41,261 bases of DNA, taken from an uncultured Bacteroidota bacterium. Lineage in GTDB: Bacteria > Bacteroidota > Bacteroidia > Chitinophagales > Chitinophagaceae. The position numbers and the translations under genes are program-made. The notes under the pieces were generated by a model that was given only the letters and a program-made list of their open reading frames with translations, did no database searches and was not told where the DNA came from. Positions within the stretch are counted from its first letter, which is position 1. The number at the start of each line of letters is the position of its first letter. The stretch spans positions 1 to 41,261 of the forward strand of contig CAINOI010000031.1 of assembly GCA_903851465.1 (NCBI GenBank), read 5' to 3'. Below are positions 25,167-34,437 of the stretch, piece by piece.

Positions 25167-26207
25167 ATGGTATCTATAGGGAACATACAATTACCAGATT
25201 TTCCGCTTTTATTAGCGCCCATGGAGGACGTAAGTGATCCCCCGTTCAGAGCCGTGTGTAAGGACAATGGAGCCGACCTCATGTATACAGAATTTATTAG
25301 CAGCGAGGGCTTGATTCGAGATGCCATCAAAAGCAAACAGAAATTAGATATTTATGATTACGAGCGCCCAATAGGCATACAAATTTTTGGGGGTGATGAG
25401 GAAGCAATGGCTTTATGTACCAAAATAGTAGATACGGTAAACCCAGATTTAATAGACATTAATTTTGGTTGCCCCGTAAAGAAAGTGGCGATGAAAGGAG
25501 CTGGTGCAGGCGTTTTAAGAGACCTAGACTTGATGGTTCGTTTAACCGAGGCAGTGGTTAAAAGTACCAACCTACCAGTGACTGTGAAAACTAGATTGGG
25601 ATGGGATGATAGTAGTTTGAATGTACACGAAGCTGCATTGAGGTTACAAGATGTAGGCATTAAAGCATTAGCCATTCATGGACGAACAAGAGTACAGATG
25701 TATAAAGGGGAGGCAGATTGGACCATCATTGGCAATATCAAAAACGATCCAAGAATTCATATTCCTATTTTTGGCAACGGGGATATCAATTCTCCAGAAA
25801 AGGCATTAGAATATAAAAATAAATATGGCGTGGATGGTGTGATGATTGGCAGGGCTGCAATTGGCTATCCATGGATCTTTAGAGAGATCAAACATTTTTT
25901 AGCCACTGGTGAAAAAATGAAATCTCCTACTGTTGAAGAACGCGTAGAAGTTGCAAGAAAGCACTTGATTAAATCTTTAGAATGGAAAGGGCCAATTGGT
26001 GGTATCAACGAAATGCGCAGACATTACGCCAACTATTTAAGAGGCTTACCAAATATCAAAGAATACAGAAATCAATTGGTACGCATTACAGAGCGCGAAG
26101 GGATCGAAGCGATATTGGACGAGATCAAAGAAAAGTTCAAAGGCATGGAAATAGACTCTGGTAAAATTGTATTAGAGAATTACCATGAGCATTGCCCTAT
26201 CAATTAA
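25167..26207 (+). CDS. dusB: tRNA-dihydrouridine synthase DusB
   Basis: 346 residues, the usual Dus length, FMN-dependent. LLAPMEDVSDPPFR is the flavin-binding start, NFGCPVKKVAMKGAGAG carries the catalytic Cys (Cys102), AIHGRTRVQMYKGEADW and GNGDINSPEKAL contribute the phosphate/flavin loop, and GVMIGRAAIGYPWIF is typical of the DusB branch. It reduces uridines in the D-loop of tRNAs. A terminator overlaps the stop codon and follows directly. Confidence 0.94.
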   Translation: MVSIGNIQLPDFPLLLAPMEDVSDPPFRAVCKDNGADLMYTEFISSEGLIRDAIKSKQKLDIYDYERPIGIQIFGGDEEAMALCTKIVDTVNPDLIDINFGCPVKKVAMKGAGAGVLRDLDLMVRLTEAVVKSTNLPVTVKTRLGWDDSSLNVHEAALRLQDVGIKALAIHGRTRVQMYKGEADWTIIGNIKNDPRIHIPIFGNGDINSPEKALEYKNKYGVDGVMIGRAAIGYPWIFREIKHFLATGEKMKSPTVEERVEVARKHLIKSLEWKGPIGGINEMRRHYANYLRGLPNIKEYRNQLVRITEREGIEAILDEIKEKFKGMEIDSGKIVLENYHEHCPIN

Positions 26208-26234
26208 AGTAGGAAGCAACCTGCTTTTTGTTTT
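26206..26234 (+). terminator. Rho-independent terminator overlapping the dusB stop codon
   Basis: AAAGTAGG pairs with CCTGCTTT (one G-U wobble) across the loop AAGCAA, followed by TTTGTTTT. The stem begins within the TAA stop codon. Confidence 0.8.
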
Positions 26235-26251
26235 GAAAAGCATTAGATCAA

Positions 26252-26908
26252 TTACTTTTTAATGGCATCAATCACGCTGGCATCTAATGGGTCGATACTC
26301 ATAGGAAAATAATGCGTCAATACCCCTTGTTCATTGATTAAGTATTTGCAAAAATTCCAAGCAGGCGCTTGATTACACCATCCATTTAAATTAGCAGAGG
26401 TCAACCAAGCATACACTGGATTTTGTTCATTTGCTTTGATGACAACCGACTTAGACATCAAAGGAAAACTCACCCCATAATTTTTTTGACAAAAAGCAGC
26501 AATGGCTTGATCGTCTTTTGTTTCTTGATTTTTAAAATCATTGGCTGGAAAACCCACCACAACTAAAGATCCTGCAAACTGTTTAGATAGTTTTTCTAAA
26601 TTTTCATATTGACCAGTATAACCACAATCACTAGCGGTATTCACAATTAATATTTTTTTACCTTTGAATTGCTCAAAACTAAATGCATTTCCTGCAATAT
26701 CTTTTGTCGTGAAACTATAGAATTCAACCGTCCCTTTTTTCATAGCCGTATTCACCTGCACTTGCTTAGATCCCGCTTTTCCAGTGGACCACATAATTGC
26801 TGGATAGATTGTCTTTAAAATAGATTGACGATAGGTCATATCCTTTTTCTTCATCAATAATGCAGCGGTCACCAATACGCCCACTGCAATGGCTATTTTA
26901 ATGATCAT
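26252..26908 (-). CDS. Membrane-anchored glutathione/thiol peroxidase-like protein
   Basis: 218 residues from the ATG at 26908; an ATG at 26932 and a TTG at 26956 are alternative starts. An N-terminal helix (IIKIAIAVGVLVTAALLM) followed by Lys suggests an anchor facing the periplasm. The peroxidase fold follows, with the active-site Cys95 in TASDCGYTGQYENL and WNFCKYL later. In classical enzymes the next motif is FPCNQF with the catalytic Gln; here it is FPANDF (Ala122, Asn123, Asp124), so Gln and the resolving Cys are absent. Peroxide reduction is likely but the mechanism may differ. Downstream of the ALDH gene. Confidence 0.87.
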   Translation of the reverse strand: MIIKIAIAVGVLVTAALLMKKKDMTYRQSILKTIYPAIMWSTGKAGSKQVQVNTAMKKGTVEFYSFTTKDIAGNAFSFEQFKGKKILIVNTASDCGYTGQYENLEKLSKQFAGSLVVVGFPANDFKNQETKDDQAIAAFCQKNYGVSFPLMSKSVVIKANEQNPVYAWLTSANLNGWCNQAPAWNFCKYLINEQGVLTHYFPMSIDPLDASVIDAIKK

Positions 26909-26948
26909 ATTTGTATATTTTTTTAGGTACATTTTTTTATAAAGCCAA

Positions 26949-28316
26949 TTATCCAATTAATCTTTTCAATAACCAACCCTTGCCTTTGTAAGGCGGATAT
27001 TTAAAACCAGGATCGATCCATGTAGGTGTTTTTAAAACTGATTTTGTATGCGTGAAAGTGTCAAAACTTAATTTACCATGATAACCTCCAGTGCCGCTAA
27101 AACCTCTGCCACCAAAGGGTAAATCATGATTGGTAATATGCATGGTTGCATTATTGACACAAGCTCCTCCCGAAGGTACATTGGTCAGCCAATAGTCTTC
27201 GTCCGCTTTATTTTCAGTGAACACATAGAATGCCAATGGGTTTGGATTTTTTTGAATAATGGCCAAGGCTTCTTCCTTAGAAGCATAAGTTAGGATTGGA
27301 AGAATTGGACCAAAAATTTCATCCTGCATAATTTTTGCATCTGGCTGAACCCCTACCATAATGGTCGGTTCAATGAATAATTTTTCTCTATTGGACTTCC
27401 CTCCATACACTATTTCGCCATCTCCTAAATAAGAAGTAAGACGCAACCATTGTTTGTCATTAATAATTTTTCCATAATGTTCTGAGCTTTCTGCATCTGC
27501 TCCATAAAATTTTTGAATGGCAATGATTAATTCTTTAATGAGTTCATCCCTTAAATGGTGAGGTACTAAAATATAGTCAGGAGCAATACACATTTGACCG
27601 CAATTAGAAAATTTTGGATTGGCTAAACGGCGCGCCGCTACTCTTAAATTGGCATCATCACAGATAACTGCAGGGCTCTTGCCGCCTAACTCTAAAGTCA
27701 CTGGTACTAAATGTTCAGCCGCTAATTTGTAAATTATTTTTCCAACCATGGTACTACCCGTATAAAAAATATGGTCGAATCTGTTTTCTGTAAGCAATGG
27801 TGGCAATACCTGCGCGCCATCCCCCTCTAAGAATAAAATATAATTTTCAGGAAATAAATCGCCAATAATCCTTCGCATGACTGCTGCAGTGGCAGGCGCA
27901 AATTCACTTGGTTTTAAAACGGCACAATTCCCTCCTGCAATCGCACCAATCAATGGTGTAAATAATAATTGAAAAGGATAATTCCAAGGAGCAATGATAC
28001 AAACCACGCCCAAGGGCTCTTGAATAGTAAAACTAGAGGAAGGCATATTGACCAAATTAGTGGGAACCGATTTAGGCTGCATCCATCCTTTCAAATGTTC
28101 GATGGTATAATTTAATTCACTTAAGAAAAAACCCACTTCGGTCGCCCAAGCATCTTCATCCGTTTTTTTTAAATCGGCATGCAATGCTTTATACAGGGCT
28201 TGCTCGTTGTCAAGAACCAACTGCTTCAATCTGTTAAGCTGTAAAAGCCTAAATGCAAAAGGTTGGGTCGCACCTGACTGAAAATACTGTCTTAATGCTT
28301 CTGTCTGTGTATTCAT
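26949..28316 (-). CDS. Aldehyde dehydrogenase, class 3-like
   Basis: 455 residues from the ATG at 28316; a longer open frame exists but its first 20 residues look non-genic. WNYPFQLLF and FTGSTMVG belong to the cofactor site, LELGGKSP carries the general base Glu209, and NCGQMCIAPDY the nucleophile Cys243, numbers that coincide with class-3 ALDH. The C-terminal GTGGYHGKLSFDTFTHTKSVLK is likewise class-3. It oxidises medium-chain or aromatic aldehydes to acids, with NAD(P)+. It lies upstream of the peroxidase-like gene, possibly a detoxification pair handling lipid peroxidation products. Confidence 0.93.
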   Translation of the reverse strand: MNTQTEALRQYFQSGATQPFAFRLLQLNRLKQLVLDNEQALYKALHADLKKTDEDAWATEVGFFLSELNYTIEHLKGWMQPKSVPTNLVNMPSSSFTIQEPLGVVCIIAPWNYPFQLLFTPLIGAIAGGNCAVLKPSEFAPATAAVMRRIIGDLFPENYILFLEGDGAQVLPPLLTENRFDHIFYTGSTMVGKIIYKLAAEHLVPVTLELGGKSPAVICDDANLRVAARRLANPKFSNCGQMCIAPDYILVPHHLRDELIKELIIAIQKFYGADAESSEHYGKIINDKQWLRLTSYLGDGEIVYGGKSNREKLFIEPTIMVGVQPDAKIMQDEIFGPILPILTYASKEEALAIIQKNPNPLAFYVFTENKADEDYWLTNVPSGGACVNNATMHITNHDLPFGGRGFSGTGGYHGKLSFDTFTHTKSVLKTPTWIDPGFKYPPYKGKGWLLKRLIG

Positions 28317-28467
28317 AGCGTATAAAATGTACAGCAATTTAAACTTTAATCCCCATACGGATGCCAATTTATACATTCATAAAAATAATTTCAGCATATG
28401 GGCAATTTTCAATAATTTAACCTACTTAAAAAACCTAAGGAGCGTCCCTCCTATTTAAAAGATTGCT

Positions 28468-29916
28468 ATGAAAAAAACCGTAAAATCAAGAAGAGATTTT
28501 GTCAAAAATGCCGCACTTGCGTTAGGCGGATTTTACATTGTCCCTAGACATGTATTAGGTGGTCCAGGATTTACTGCGCCTAGTGATAAATTACAAGTTG
28601 CAGGTATTGGTGCTGGAGGTAAAGGAGAAGGTGACTTATGGTCCTTCTACCAAAGTGGCAAAGCGGATATCGCATTCTTATGTGATGTTGATGATCGCCA
28701 AGCAGTAAAGAGTCGTGAAAGATTCCCTAAAGCAAAATATTATAAGGATTATAGAGAGATGTTAGAGAAAGAAGGCAAGCATATTGATGCTGTTTCTGTT
28801 TCTACACCAGACCATATGCACGGCGTACAAGCTATGGCAGCCATGCAATTAAAGAAACACGTGTATGTACAAAAGCCAATGGCACATGACATCTACGAAG
28901 CTAGAATCATGACAGAAGCTGCACACAAATACAATGTAGTTACACAAATGGGAAACCAAGGTGCTTCAGGTGACGGCGTGCGTATGTTACAAGATTGGTA
29001 CAATGCAGGATTGATTGGTGACGTGCATACTATTTATTGTTACACCGACCGACCAGTATGGCCACAAGGCGTGATTCGCCCAACGACGGCTTCTGCTATT
29101 CCAGCGGGATTGGATTATGATTTATGGTTGGGTACCGCACCTCAAAAAAGTTATTTTGATGGCGTATTGCCATTTAACTGGAGAGGTTGGTGGGATTACG
29201 GAACCGGGGCTTTAGGAGATATGGCTTGTCACATTATGGCACCAGGTTTTGCAGTTTTAGGACTAGGTTATCCAGTATCTGCAGAATGTAGTGTGGCCAC
29301 TAGATACACTGCACCTTGGCAAAGAGTGTATTCACCAGATAGTCCACCAGCAGCGTCACATATCATTTTAACTTTCAAAGGTCAAAATGGCAAACCAGAT
29401 GTCAAATTGCATTGGATGGATGGTGGCATTCAACCAGAAAGACCAGCAGAATTGGGACCAAACGAAGTCATGGGTGATGGCGGAAACGGTATCATCTTTG
29501 AAGGAACTAAAGGCAAGATGATGGCTGGAACTTATGGCATGTATCCACAACTATTGCCTACCAATTTAACAAAAACGACTGTGGTACCTCAAAGTATTGA
29601 TAGAGTTGCAGGTGGCGTTGAAGGACATTATGCTGCATGGGTAGAAGCTTGTAAAGCAGGAGCAGGAAGCAAACAAGCAAAAGCCTTGAGTTCTAATTTT
29701 GATATTGCAGGCCCATTGACTGAATCAGTATTGATGGGCAATTTGGCCATCCGTTCTAATGATCTTCAAATCAATGATTCAAAAGGATCGACTACTTATC
29801 CTGGAAGAAATATTCAATTAATGTGGGATGGACCAAATATGAAAATCACCAATTTCGACTTAGCGAATCAGTTTGTAAAACGTACTTATCGTGATGGTTG
29901 GAGTTTAGGTGTATAA
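28468..29916 (+). CDS. Periplasmic Gfo/Idh/MocA family oxidoreductase (Tat signal)
   Basis: 482 residues. SRRDFVKNAALALGG at the N-terminus (Arg8, Arg9) is a twin-arginine signal, so it is exported folded with its nucleotide cofactor bound. The Rossmann segment VAGIGAGGKGEGDLW follows, then SVSTPDHMHGVQA and VYVQKPMAHDIYEARIM (EKP-type motif with Gln in place of Glu). Typical reactions are oxidation or reduction of sugars and cyclitols. First gene of the sugar-oxidation block and followed after 9 nt by an aminotransferase. Confidence 0.93.
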   Translation: MKKTVKSRRDFVKNAALALGGFYIVPRHVLGGPGFTAPSDKLQVAGIGAGGKGEGDLWSFYQSGKADIAFLCDVDDRQAVKSRERFPKAKYYKDYREMLEKEGKHIDAVSVSTPDHMHGVQAMAAMQLKKHVYVQKPMAHDIYEARIMTEAAHKYNVVTQMGNQGASGDGVRMLQDWYNAGLIGDVHTIYCYTDRPVWPQGVIRPTTASAIPAGLDYDLWLGTAPQKSYFDGVLPFNWRGWWDYGTGALGDMACHIMAPGFAVLGLGYPVSAECSVATRYTAPWQRVYSPDSPPAASHIILTFKGQNGKPDVKLHWMDGGIQPERPAELGPNEVMGDGGNGIIFEGTKGKMMAGTYGMYPQLLPTNLTKTTVVPQSIDRVAGGVEGHYAAWVEACKAGAGSKQAKALSSNFDIAGPLTESVLMGNLAIRSNDLQINDSKGSTTYPGRNIQLMWDGPNMKITNFDLANQFVKRTYRDGWSLGV

Positions 29917-29925
29917 ACACAAACT

Positions 29926-31092
29926 ATGGAATTATTAAAAGATCAATTTTTATTAAGACCCGATATTCATTTTTTGAATTTCGGGTCTTTTGGTGCTACG
30001 CCAAAACCAATTTTTCAAAAATACCAAGACTGGCAAAGGGTTTTAGAGGCCGAGCCTGTTCAGTTCATTGCATTTGACGGGTATCAATACCTTGCAGATT
30101 CAAGAGCTGCTTTGGCAAAGTTTTTAAACTGTCCCGACAAAGATGATTTGGTGTATGTCACTAATCCAAGTTTTGCAGTCAATATGATTGCGAAAAGTTT
30201 TCCCTTAAATGAGGGGGATGAAATTTTAGCGACAGATATTGAATATGGTGCTTGTGATAGAACCTGGGAATATTATTGCAAGAAAAAAGGCGCTACTTAC
30301 AAAAGACAAAAAATCAATCTTCCTATCACGACTAAAGAGCAATTCATAGAAGACTTTTTTAAAGGTTGCAATGAAAAAACAAAAGCAATATTCATTTCTC
30401 ATATCACCAGTGCCACTGGATTGATTTTCCCTGCGGCCGAAATTTGTGCGATTGCAAAAGAAAAAGGACTCATCACTATTGTGGATGGCGCACATGCACC
30501 TGCTCATATCCCATTAGATTTAAGTACAATTCAAGCAGATTTTTATACAGGCGCTTGTCATAAATGGATGATGGCACCAAAGGGTTGCTCCTTTTTATAT
30601 GCAGCAAAATCTGTACAATCTATTTGTGACCCAATGATTGTAAGTTGGGGCTATCAAGCGCTTAAGCCATCTCATTCTAATTTTTTAGACTACCACCAAA
30701 TGATTGGTACCAGAGACTTTTCGGCCTTCTTAACTGTGGAAACTTGTATTGAATTCATGGAGCAACACAACTGGAAAGCAGTAGGACAACAATGTCATCA
30801 AATGGTGTTAGATCATGCACCAAGATTTTTTGCATTATTGAATAGTACACCAATTAGTCCACTCAATAGTGAATGGATAGGACAAATGATTAGTATCCCA
30901 ATTCAAACACCTGATCCAGAGAAATTACAAAGGACTTTATTTTTGGATTATAAAATAGAAGTACCCATCATGCGACAAGGCAATGATGTGTATTTAAGGT
31001 ATTCAATCAACGCATTCAATACAGTGGAAAATCTAAACGCTTTATACGATGCATTAGCAGAAATTCAAAAGCAAGGAATACTATTAAAGTAA
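29926..31092 (+). CDS. Class V aminotransferase (isopenicillin N epimerase-like)
   Basis: 388 residues, fold type I PLP enzyme. The N-terminal FLNFGSFGATPKPIF substrate-side loop is typical of the CefD-like branch. IVDGAHAPAHIPLDLSTIQADFYTGACHKWMMAPKG has the Asp for the pyridine nitrogen, the DGAHA loop and the PLP lysine in CHKWM. It could be an aminotransferase, a cysteine desulfurase-like lyase or an epimerase. No signal peptide, so cytosolic. Follows the exported MocA protein by 9 nt and ends before a terminator; link to sugar metabolism is by position only. Confidence 0.88.
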   Translation: MELLKDQFLLRPDIHFLNFGSFGATPKPIFQKYQDWQRVLEAEPVQFIAFDGYQYLADSRAALAKFLNCPDKDDLVYVTNPSFAVNMIAKSFPLNEGDEILATDIEYGACDRTWEYYCKKKGATYKRQKINLPITTKEQFIEDFFKGCNEKTKAIFISHITSATGLIFPAAEICAIAKEKGLITIVDGAHAPAHIPLDLSTIQADFYTGACHKWMMAPKGCSFLYAAKSVQSICDPMIVSWGYQALKPSHSNFLDYHQMIGTRDFSAFLTVETCIEFMEQHNWKAVGQQCHQMVLDHAPRFFALLNSTPISPLNSEWIGQMISIPIQTPDPEKLQRTLFLDYKIEVPIMRQGNDVYLRYSINAFNTVENLNALYDALAEIQKQGILLK

Positions 31093-31123
31093 AATAGGTA
31101 TGTAAATTTTATGCTACAGCTAT

Positions 31124-31157
31124 AAAAAAAGGGACACGAAATCGTGTCCCTTTTTTA
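31124..31157. terminator. Strong bidirectional terminator
   Basis: GGGACAC (31131-31137) pairs with GTGTCCC (31144-31150), with a C-G extension, closed by a short AT-rich loop, A-tract before and T-tract after. It lies between convergent genes. Confidence 0.93.
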
Positions 31158-31174
31158 TTTAATGATTGGTACAA

Positions 31175-32044
31175 TTACCAATTCAAAGTTTTCATATAAG
31201 CTGCATTATCCTTAGCCGAATCCAACTCATTGGTTCCAGTATAGTCTTCTTGTTCAACAATCATATGCTGTATGCCACGTTTTGCCACTTCAGGTAATAA
31301 AGATTTATAATCAATCGTTCCTTTACCAATGACACATGATTCATGTCCTTTTTCTGTATTGGTTTTCACTAAATCTTTTACATGTACTAGTTTAAAACGA
31401 TTTGGAAACTTGTCCATATATGCAAGAGGGTTAATACCTGCAACTCTTGTCCAATACAAATCCATTTCAAAATCCACTAATGTTGGATCGGTATTTTTCA
31501 TCATGACATCCTGAGGCACAATACCATTCATTGGAACGAAAGAGTAATCATGGTTGTGGTATGCAAAACGAATGCCGTGTTTTTTTGCAATTGCACCACA
31601 AGTATTGAACTCGTCTGCGAATTTTTTGTAATGATCAATACTAGGTTGCGCCCCCTTGTGCGGACAAATCAAATACTTTACTCCTATTTCAGCTGCTTGA
31701 GCAGTTTTAAGTTCAAAAGATTTAAAATCATCAGTGTGATCACAATGAGATGAAATAAAATTCATTCCTAAATCATCCATCACTTTTTTGAATTCTGTAT
31801 TTTTCATGCCCCAAAATAATCCCAATTCGCCGTCGAATCCTTCAATTTTTTTATATCCATTCGCAGCGACTTGTTTTAAAACACCCAAAGTATCTTTGTA
31901 TAAAGCTTGTTTAACGGACCATAATTGTAATGCAAATGGCTTTGAATTCGCAGCCATGGCCATTAACTCATTTTTAAAAGGCATCGATAATGCAACACCT
32001 GTTAAAGCGGCACCGCGTAAAAAACTTCTTCTTGAATTTGACAT
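31175..32044 (-). CDS. Periplasmic sugar phosphate isomerase/epimerase-like TIM-barrel protein (Tat signal)
   Basis: 289 residues. MSNSRRSFLRGAALTGVAL is a twin-arginine signal (Arg5, Arg6). The AP-endonuclease-2/xylose isomerase-like barrel follows: FISSHCDHTDD, IRFAYHNHDYSF, VDFEMDLYWTRVAG, FKLVHVKDLVK and MIVEQEDYTG include His, Asp and Glu typical of the divalent-metal site. Family members isomerise or epimerise sugars or 3-keto-inositol-like compounds. On the minus strand with the GMC cluster, separated from the GdhS3-like gene by a partial terminator. Confidence 0.9.
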   Translation of the reverse strand: MSNSRRSFLRGAALTGVALSMPFKNELMAMAANSKPFALQLWSVKQALYKDTLGVLKQVAANGYKKIEGFDGELGLFWGMKNTEFKKVMDDLGMNFISSHCDHTDDFKSFELKTAQAAEIGVKYLICPHKGAQPSIDHYKKFADEFNTCGAIAKKHGIRFAYHNHDYSFVPMNGIVPQDVMMKNTDPTLVDFEMDLYWTRVAGINPLAYMDKFPNRFKLVHVKDLVKTNTEKGHESCVIGKGTIDYKSLLPEVAKRGIQHMIVEQEDYTGTNELDSAKDNAAYMKTLNW

Positions 32045-32070
32045 AATATAAAATTAAAAACGGAATGAAT

Positions 32071-32102
32071 AATTTAAAAAAGTAAGCCCCCTACTGGAGG
32101 CT
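32071..32102 (-). terminator. Probable terminator or attenuator, minus strand
   Basis: On the minus strand AGCCTCC-AGTA-GGGGGCT (32102-32085) forms a 7-bp stem with one mismatch, followed by TACTTTTTT. It could stop or attenuate transcription from the GMC/GdhS3 pair before the Tat-exported TIM barrel. Confidence 0.55.
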
Positions 32103-32122
32103 CACTAGCTATTTCAATTCTA

Positions 32123-32689
32123 CTAAGAAGTAGCCCATGCTTTTTCTCCTTTCGTATAAGGCACACAACCTTCATACTTTCCAGGTACAGCTACATACCT
32201 CAAAACTTCTGTTGCTCCAATTTTTGAAGTGAACAAACCAGACAAAGTCATTTGCTTCATCATCGTAAAGTAATGGGTTGGGTCTTCTTTCTTTTTATTT
32301 TTTTGGTACTCCTTTGCTTCTTTATCTAGTTCTGTTAAGAAAGCAGTGCGTTCTTCTGGTGTAGATTCCATGAATGCTTTATTATGGTGCTTTTTAGATG
32401 CAGCATTCAATTCCTCCATACCCTTCATAAAAATTTCCTGGTCCTTCGCTTCGTAACAATCGCTCACCATAGTTTGCATGAAAGCACCTACATTAGCTGC
32501 TTTTGCTCCCGGTGTATCCGTTGCAGGAAGTATGGTCTCACCAACTTCATTTAAAAAGTCAACATCTGCTTGTGAAAAAGTGACACCCTTGGTATTGGTT
32601 TTACAACCTGTCAAAAAAGCTTCTGCACCTAACACTGTTCCACCCATGATGATGGCAACTCTAGAAAGGGCTTCTCTTCTGTTTATCAT
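32123..32689 (-). CDS. Gluconate 2-dehydrogenase subunit 3-like lipoprotein (Tat signal)
   Basis: 188 residues. MINRREALSR (Arg4, Arg5) is a twin-arginine signal followed by a hydrophobic core and a lipobox with Cys29 in FLTGC, so the protein is Tat-exported and lipidated. The mature part (SQADVDFLNEVGETILPATDTPGAKAANVG) is the gluconate_2-dh3 domain. In characterised gluconate, fructose and glucose dehydrogenases this small subunit carries the Tat signal and brings the signal-less GMC subunit across the membrane as a complex. Directly downstream of the GMC gene (22-nt gap), which fits that role. Confidence 0.92.
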   Translation of the reverse strand: MINRREALSRVAIIMGGTVLGAEAFLTGCKTNTKGVTFSQADVDFLNEVGETILPATDTPGAKAANVGAFMQTMVSDCYEAKDQEIFMKGMEELNAASKKHHNKAFMESTPEERTAFLTELDKEAKEYQKNKKKEDPTHYFTMMKQMTLSGLFTSKIGATEVLRYVAVPGKYEGCVPYTKGEKAWATS

Positions 32690-32711
32690 AAAATATTTTT
32701 TAAAAATTAAA

Positions 32712-34391
32712 TTATAAGTTTCCTTTTTTCAATTCTGATACAGCAAAGTCTACCGCTCTAGCAGTGAACGCCATATAAGTCAATGAAGGATTTACGCAGT
32801 TGGCACTTGTCATGAATGAACCATCTGTCACAAATACATTCGGCGCATCCCATACTTGGTTATTGCCATTCAATACAGAAGTCTTAGGATCTCTACCCAT
32901 ACGTGCTGTACCCATTTCATGGATACCTCTACCTGGTGTACCATCTCCTTCAAAACCTTGTACATTCTTAGCACCTGCACGCTCTAACATTTCTTTTGCG
33001 TCTTCTAAAATGTCTTTACGCATTTTGATTTCATTGTCTTTCAACTCACAATCAATGTTCAAGACATTCAATCCCCACTTATCTTTCTTCGTTTTATCTA
33101 ATGTCACTTTATTGGTTGGATCTGGTAACATTTCACCAAAGCCCATCATACCAATCGACCATCCACCTGGCTCAGTCAAAGCATCTTTGTATTTCCCACC
33201 AATGCTTACTTCTGCTACGTCATGACCCCATCCTGCTCTGTTGGCTCCACCTTGGTAACCAAATCCTCTAATATACTCACGCTTTTCATCGCCAAGGTTT
33301 CTGAATCTTGGGATATAGAATCCATTGGCTCGACGACCAAATGTGTATTTATCTTCATAGCCTTCAATGGTTCCACCAGCACGATTACCTAAATGGTGAT
33401 CCATTAAATTTTTACCCAATGCATCACTGCTACTTCCTAGTCCACCTTCCCAAACATCAGTAGCAGAGTTCATTAATAGCCAAGTGCTATTTAATGTAGA
33501 GGCGTTCACAAAAATGATTTTTGCTTTGTACTCAATTGTTTTATTGGTCTCTGCGTCTAATACAGTAACTCCAGTCGCACGCTTTTTATCTTTGTCGTAT
33601 TTGATTTCTGTTACAATCGACCAAGGTCTTAATGTTAAATTACCTGTTGCCATTGCAGCTGGTAAAGTTGAAGACTGTGTACTGAAGTAGCCACCAAATG
33701 GACAACCCAACCAACATTTATTTCTGAACTGACATCCTGGACGACCTTCGTGCGGCACAGTAATATTAGCTGTACGACCAATGATTAAATGACGACTGCC
33801 TTTGTAAATTTCTTTAATTCTTGCAGCTACATCTTTCTCTACACATGTCAAATCCATTGGAGGTAAAAACTGACCATCCGGTAATAAATCAATACCATCT
33901 CTATTACCACTGATACCTGCAAATTTTTCTACATAATCATACCATGGTGCAATGTCTTTATAACGAACAGGCCAGTCAACCGCAATCCCATCTTTTGCAT
34001 TCGCATCAAAATCTGAATCCGCCCAACGGTAAGATTGACGTCCCCACATTAAAGAACGACCACCAACATGGTATCCTCTAAACCAATCAAAACGTTTTGT
34101 TTCTGTATAAGGATGATCCTTGTCAGAACACCAGTAATCTAAATTGGTTTCGTTCAAAGGATAGTCGCGTTTTAACACAGGATAATCTTCAATCATCTGT
34201 TGCGTTCTGCCACCTCTGTGTGGAAAATCCCATGCTTCTTTATCAGCATTCACATAATCTTTAATGTGTTCGATGTTTCTTCCACGCTCTAACATTAAGA
34301 CTTTAAGTCCTTTTTCTGTAAGCTCTTTTGCAGCCCATCCGCCACTAATTCCAGAACCTACTACGATTGCGTCATACTGTTGTTCGGCCAT
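32712..34391 (-). CDS. GMC family FAD-dependent dehydrogenase with predicted Fe-S cluster motif (glucoside/glucose dehydrogenase-like)
   Basis: 559 residues from the ATG at 34391; the open frame continues upstream over the neighbouring gene and is rejected. VVGSGISGGWAAKEL is the FAD dinucleotide motif, and the C-terminal GIHEMGTARMG and CVNPSLTYMAF carry the catalytic His and Asn. Cys220, Cys226 and Cys230 form C-x5-C-x3-C, the same spacing as the 3Fe-4S ligands of the Burkholderia FAD-glucose dehydrogenase catalytic subunit. It has no signal of its own and is probably exported with the Tat-signal subunit 3. Likely oxidises a sugar or glycoside hydroxyl, electrons going to cytochrome c. Substrate inferred. 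Confidence 0.93.
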   Translation of the reverse strand: MAEQQYDAIVVGSGISGGWAAKELTEKGLKVLMLERGRNIEHIKDYVNADKEAWDFPHRGGRTQQMIEDYPVLKRDYPLNETNLDYWCSDKDHPYTETKRFDWFRGYHVGGRSLMWGRQSYRWADSDFDANAKDGIAVDWPVRYKDIAPWYDYVEKFAGISGNRDGIDLLPDGQFLPPMDLTCVEKDVAARIKEIYKGSRHLIIGRTANITVPHEGRPGCQFRNKCWLGCPFGGYFSTQSSTLPAAMATGNLTLRPWSIVTEIKYDKDKKRATGVTVLDAETNKTIEYKAKIIFVNASTLNSTWLLMNSATDVWEGGLGSSSDALGKNLMDHHLGNRAGGTIEGYEDKYTFGRRANGFYIPRFRNLGDEKREYIRGFGYQGGANRAGWGHDVAEVSIGGKYKDALTEPGGWSIGMMGFGEMLPDPTNKVTLDKTKKDKWGLNVLNIDCELKDNEIKMRKDILEDAKEMLERAGAKNVQGFEGDGTPGRGIHEMGTARMGRDPKTSVLNGNNQVWDAPNVFVTDGSFMTSANCVNPSLTYMAFTARAVDFAVSELKKGNL

Positions 34392-34437
34392 TGTAAAAAA
34401 TTTATAAGTTGTTATGATTGGTTTTAAAAAGCAAAAT

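Noticed and set aside
28436-28452. Hairpin AGGAG-CGTCC-CTCCT ahead of the exported MocA gene
   Set aside because: Only 5 bp, without T-tract; AGGAG is too far (about 25 nt) from the ATG to act as a Shine-Dalgarno sequence.
32800-33225. 141-codon plus-strand open frame
   Set aside because: Shadow of the GMC dehydrogenase; Pro/Ser-rich without any motif.
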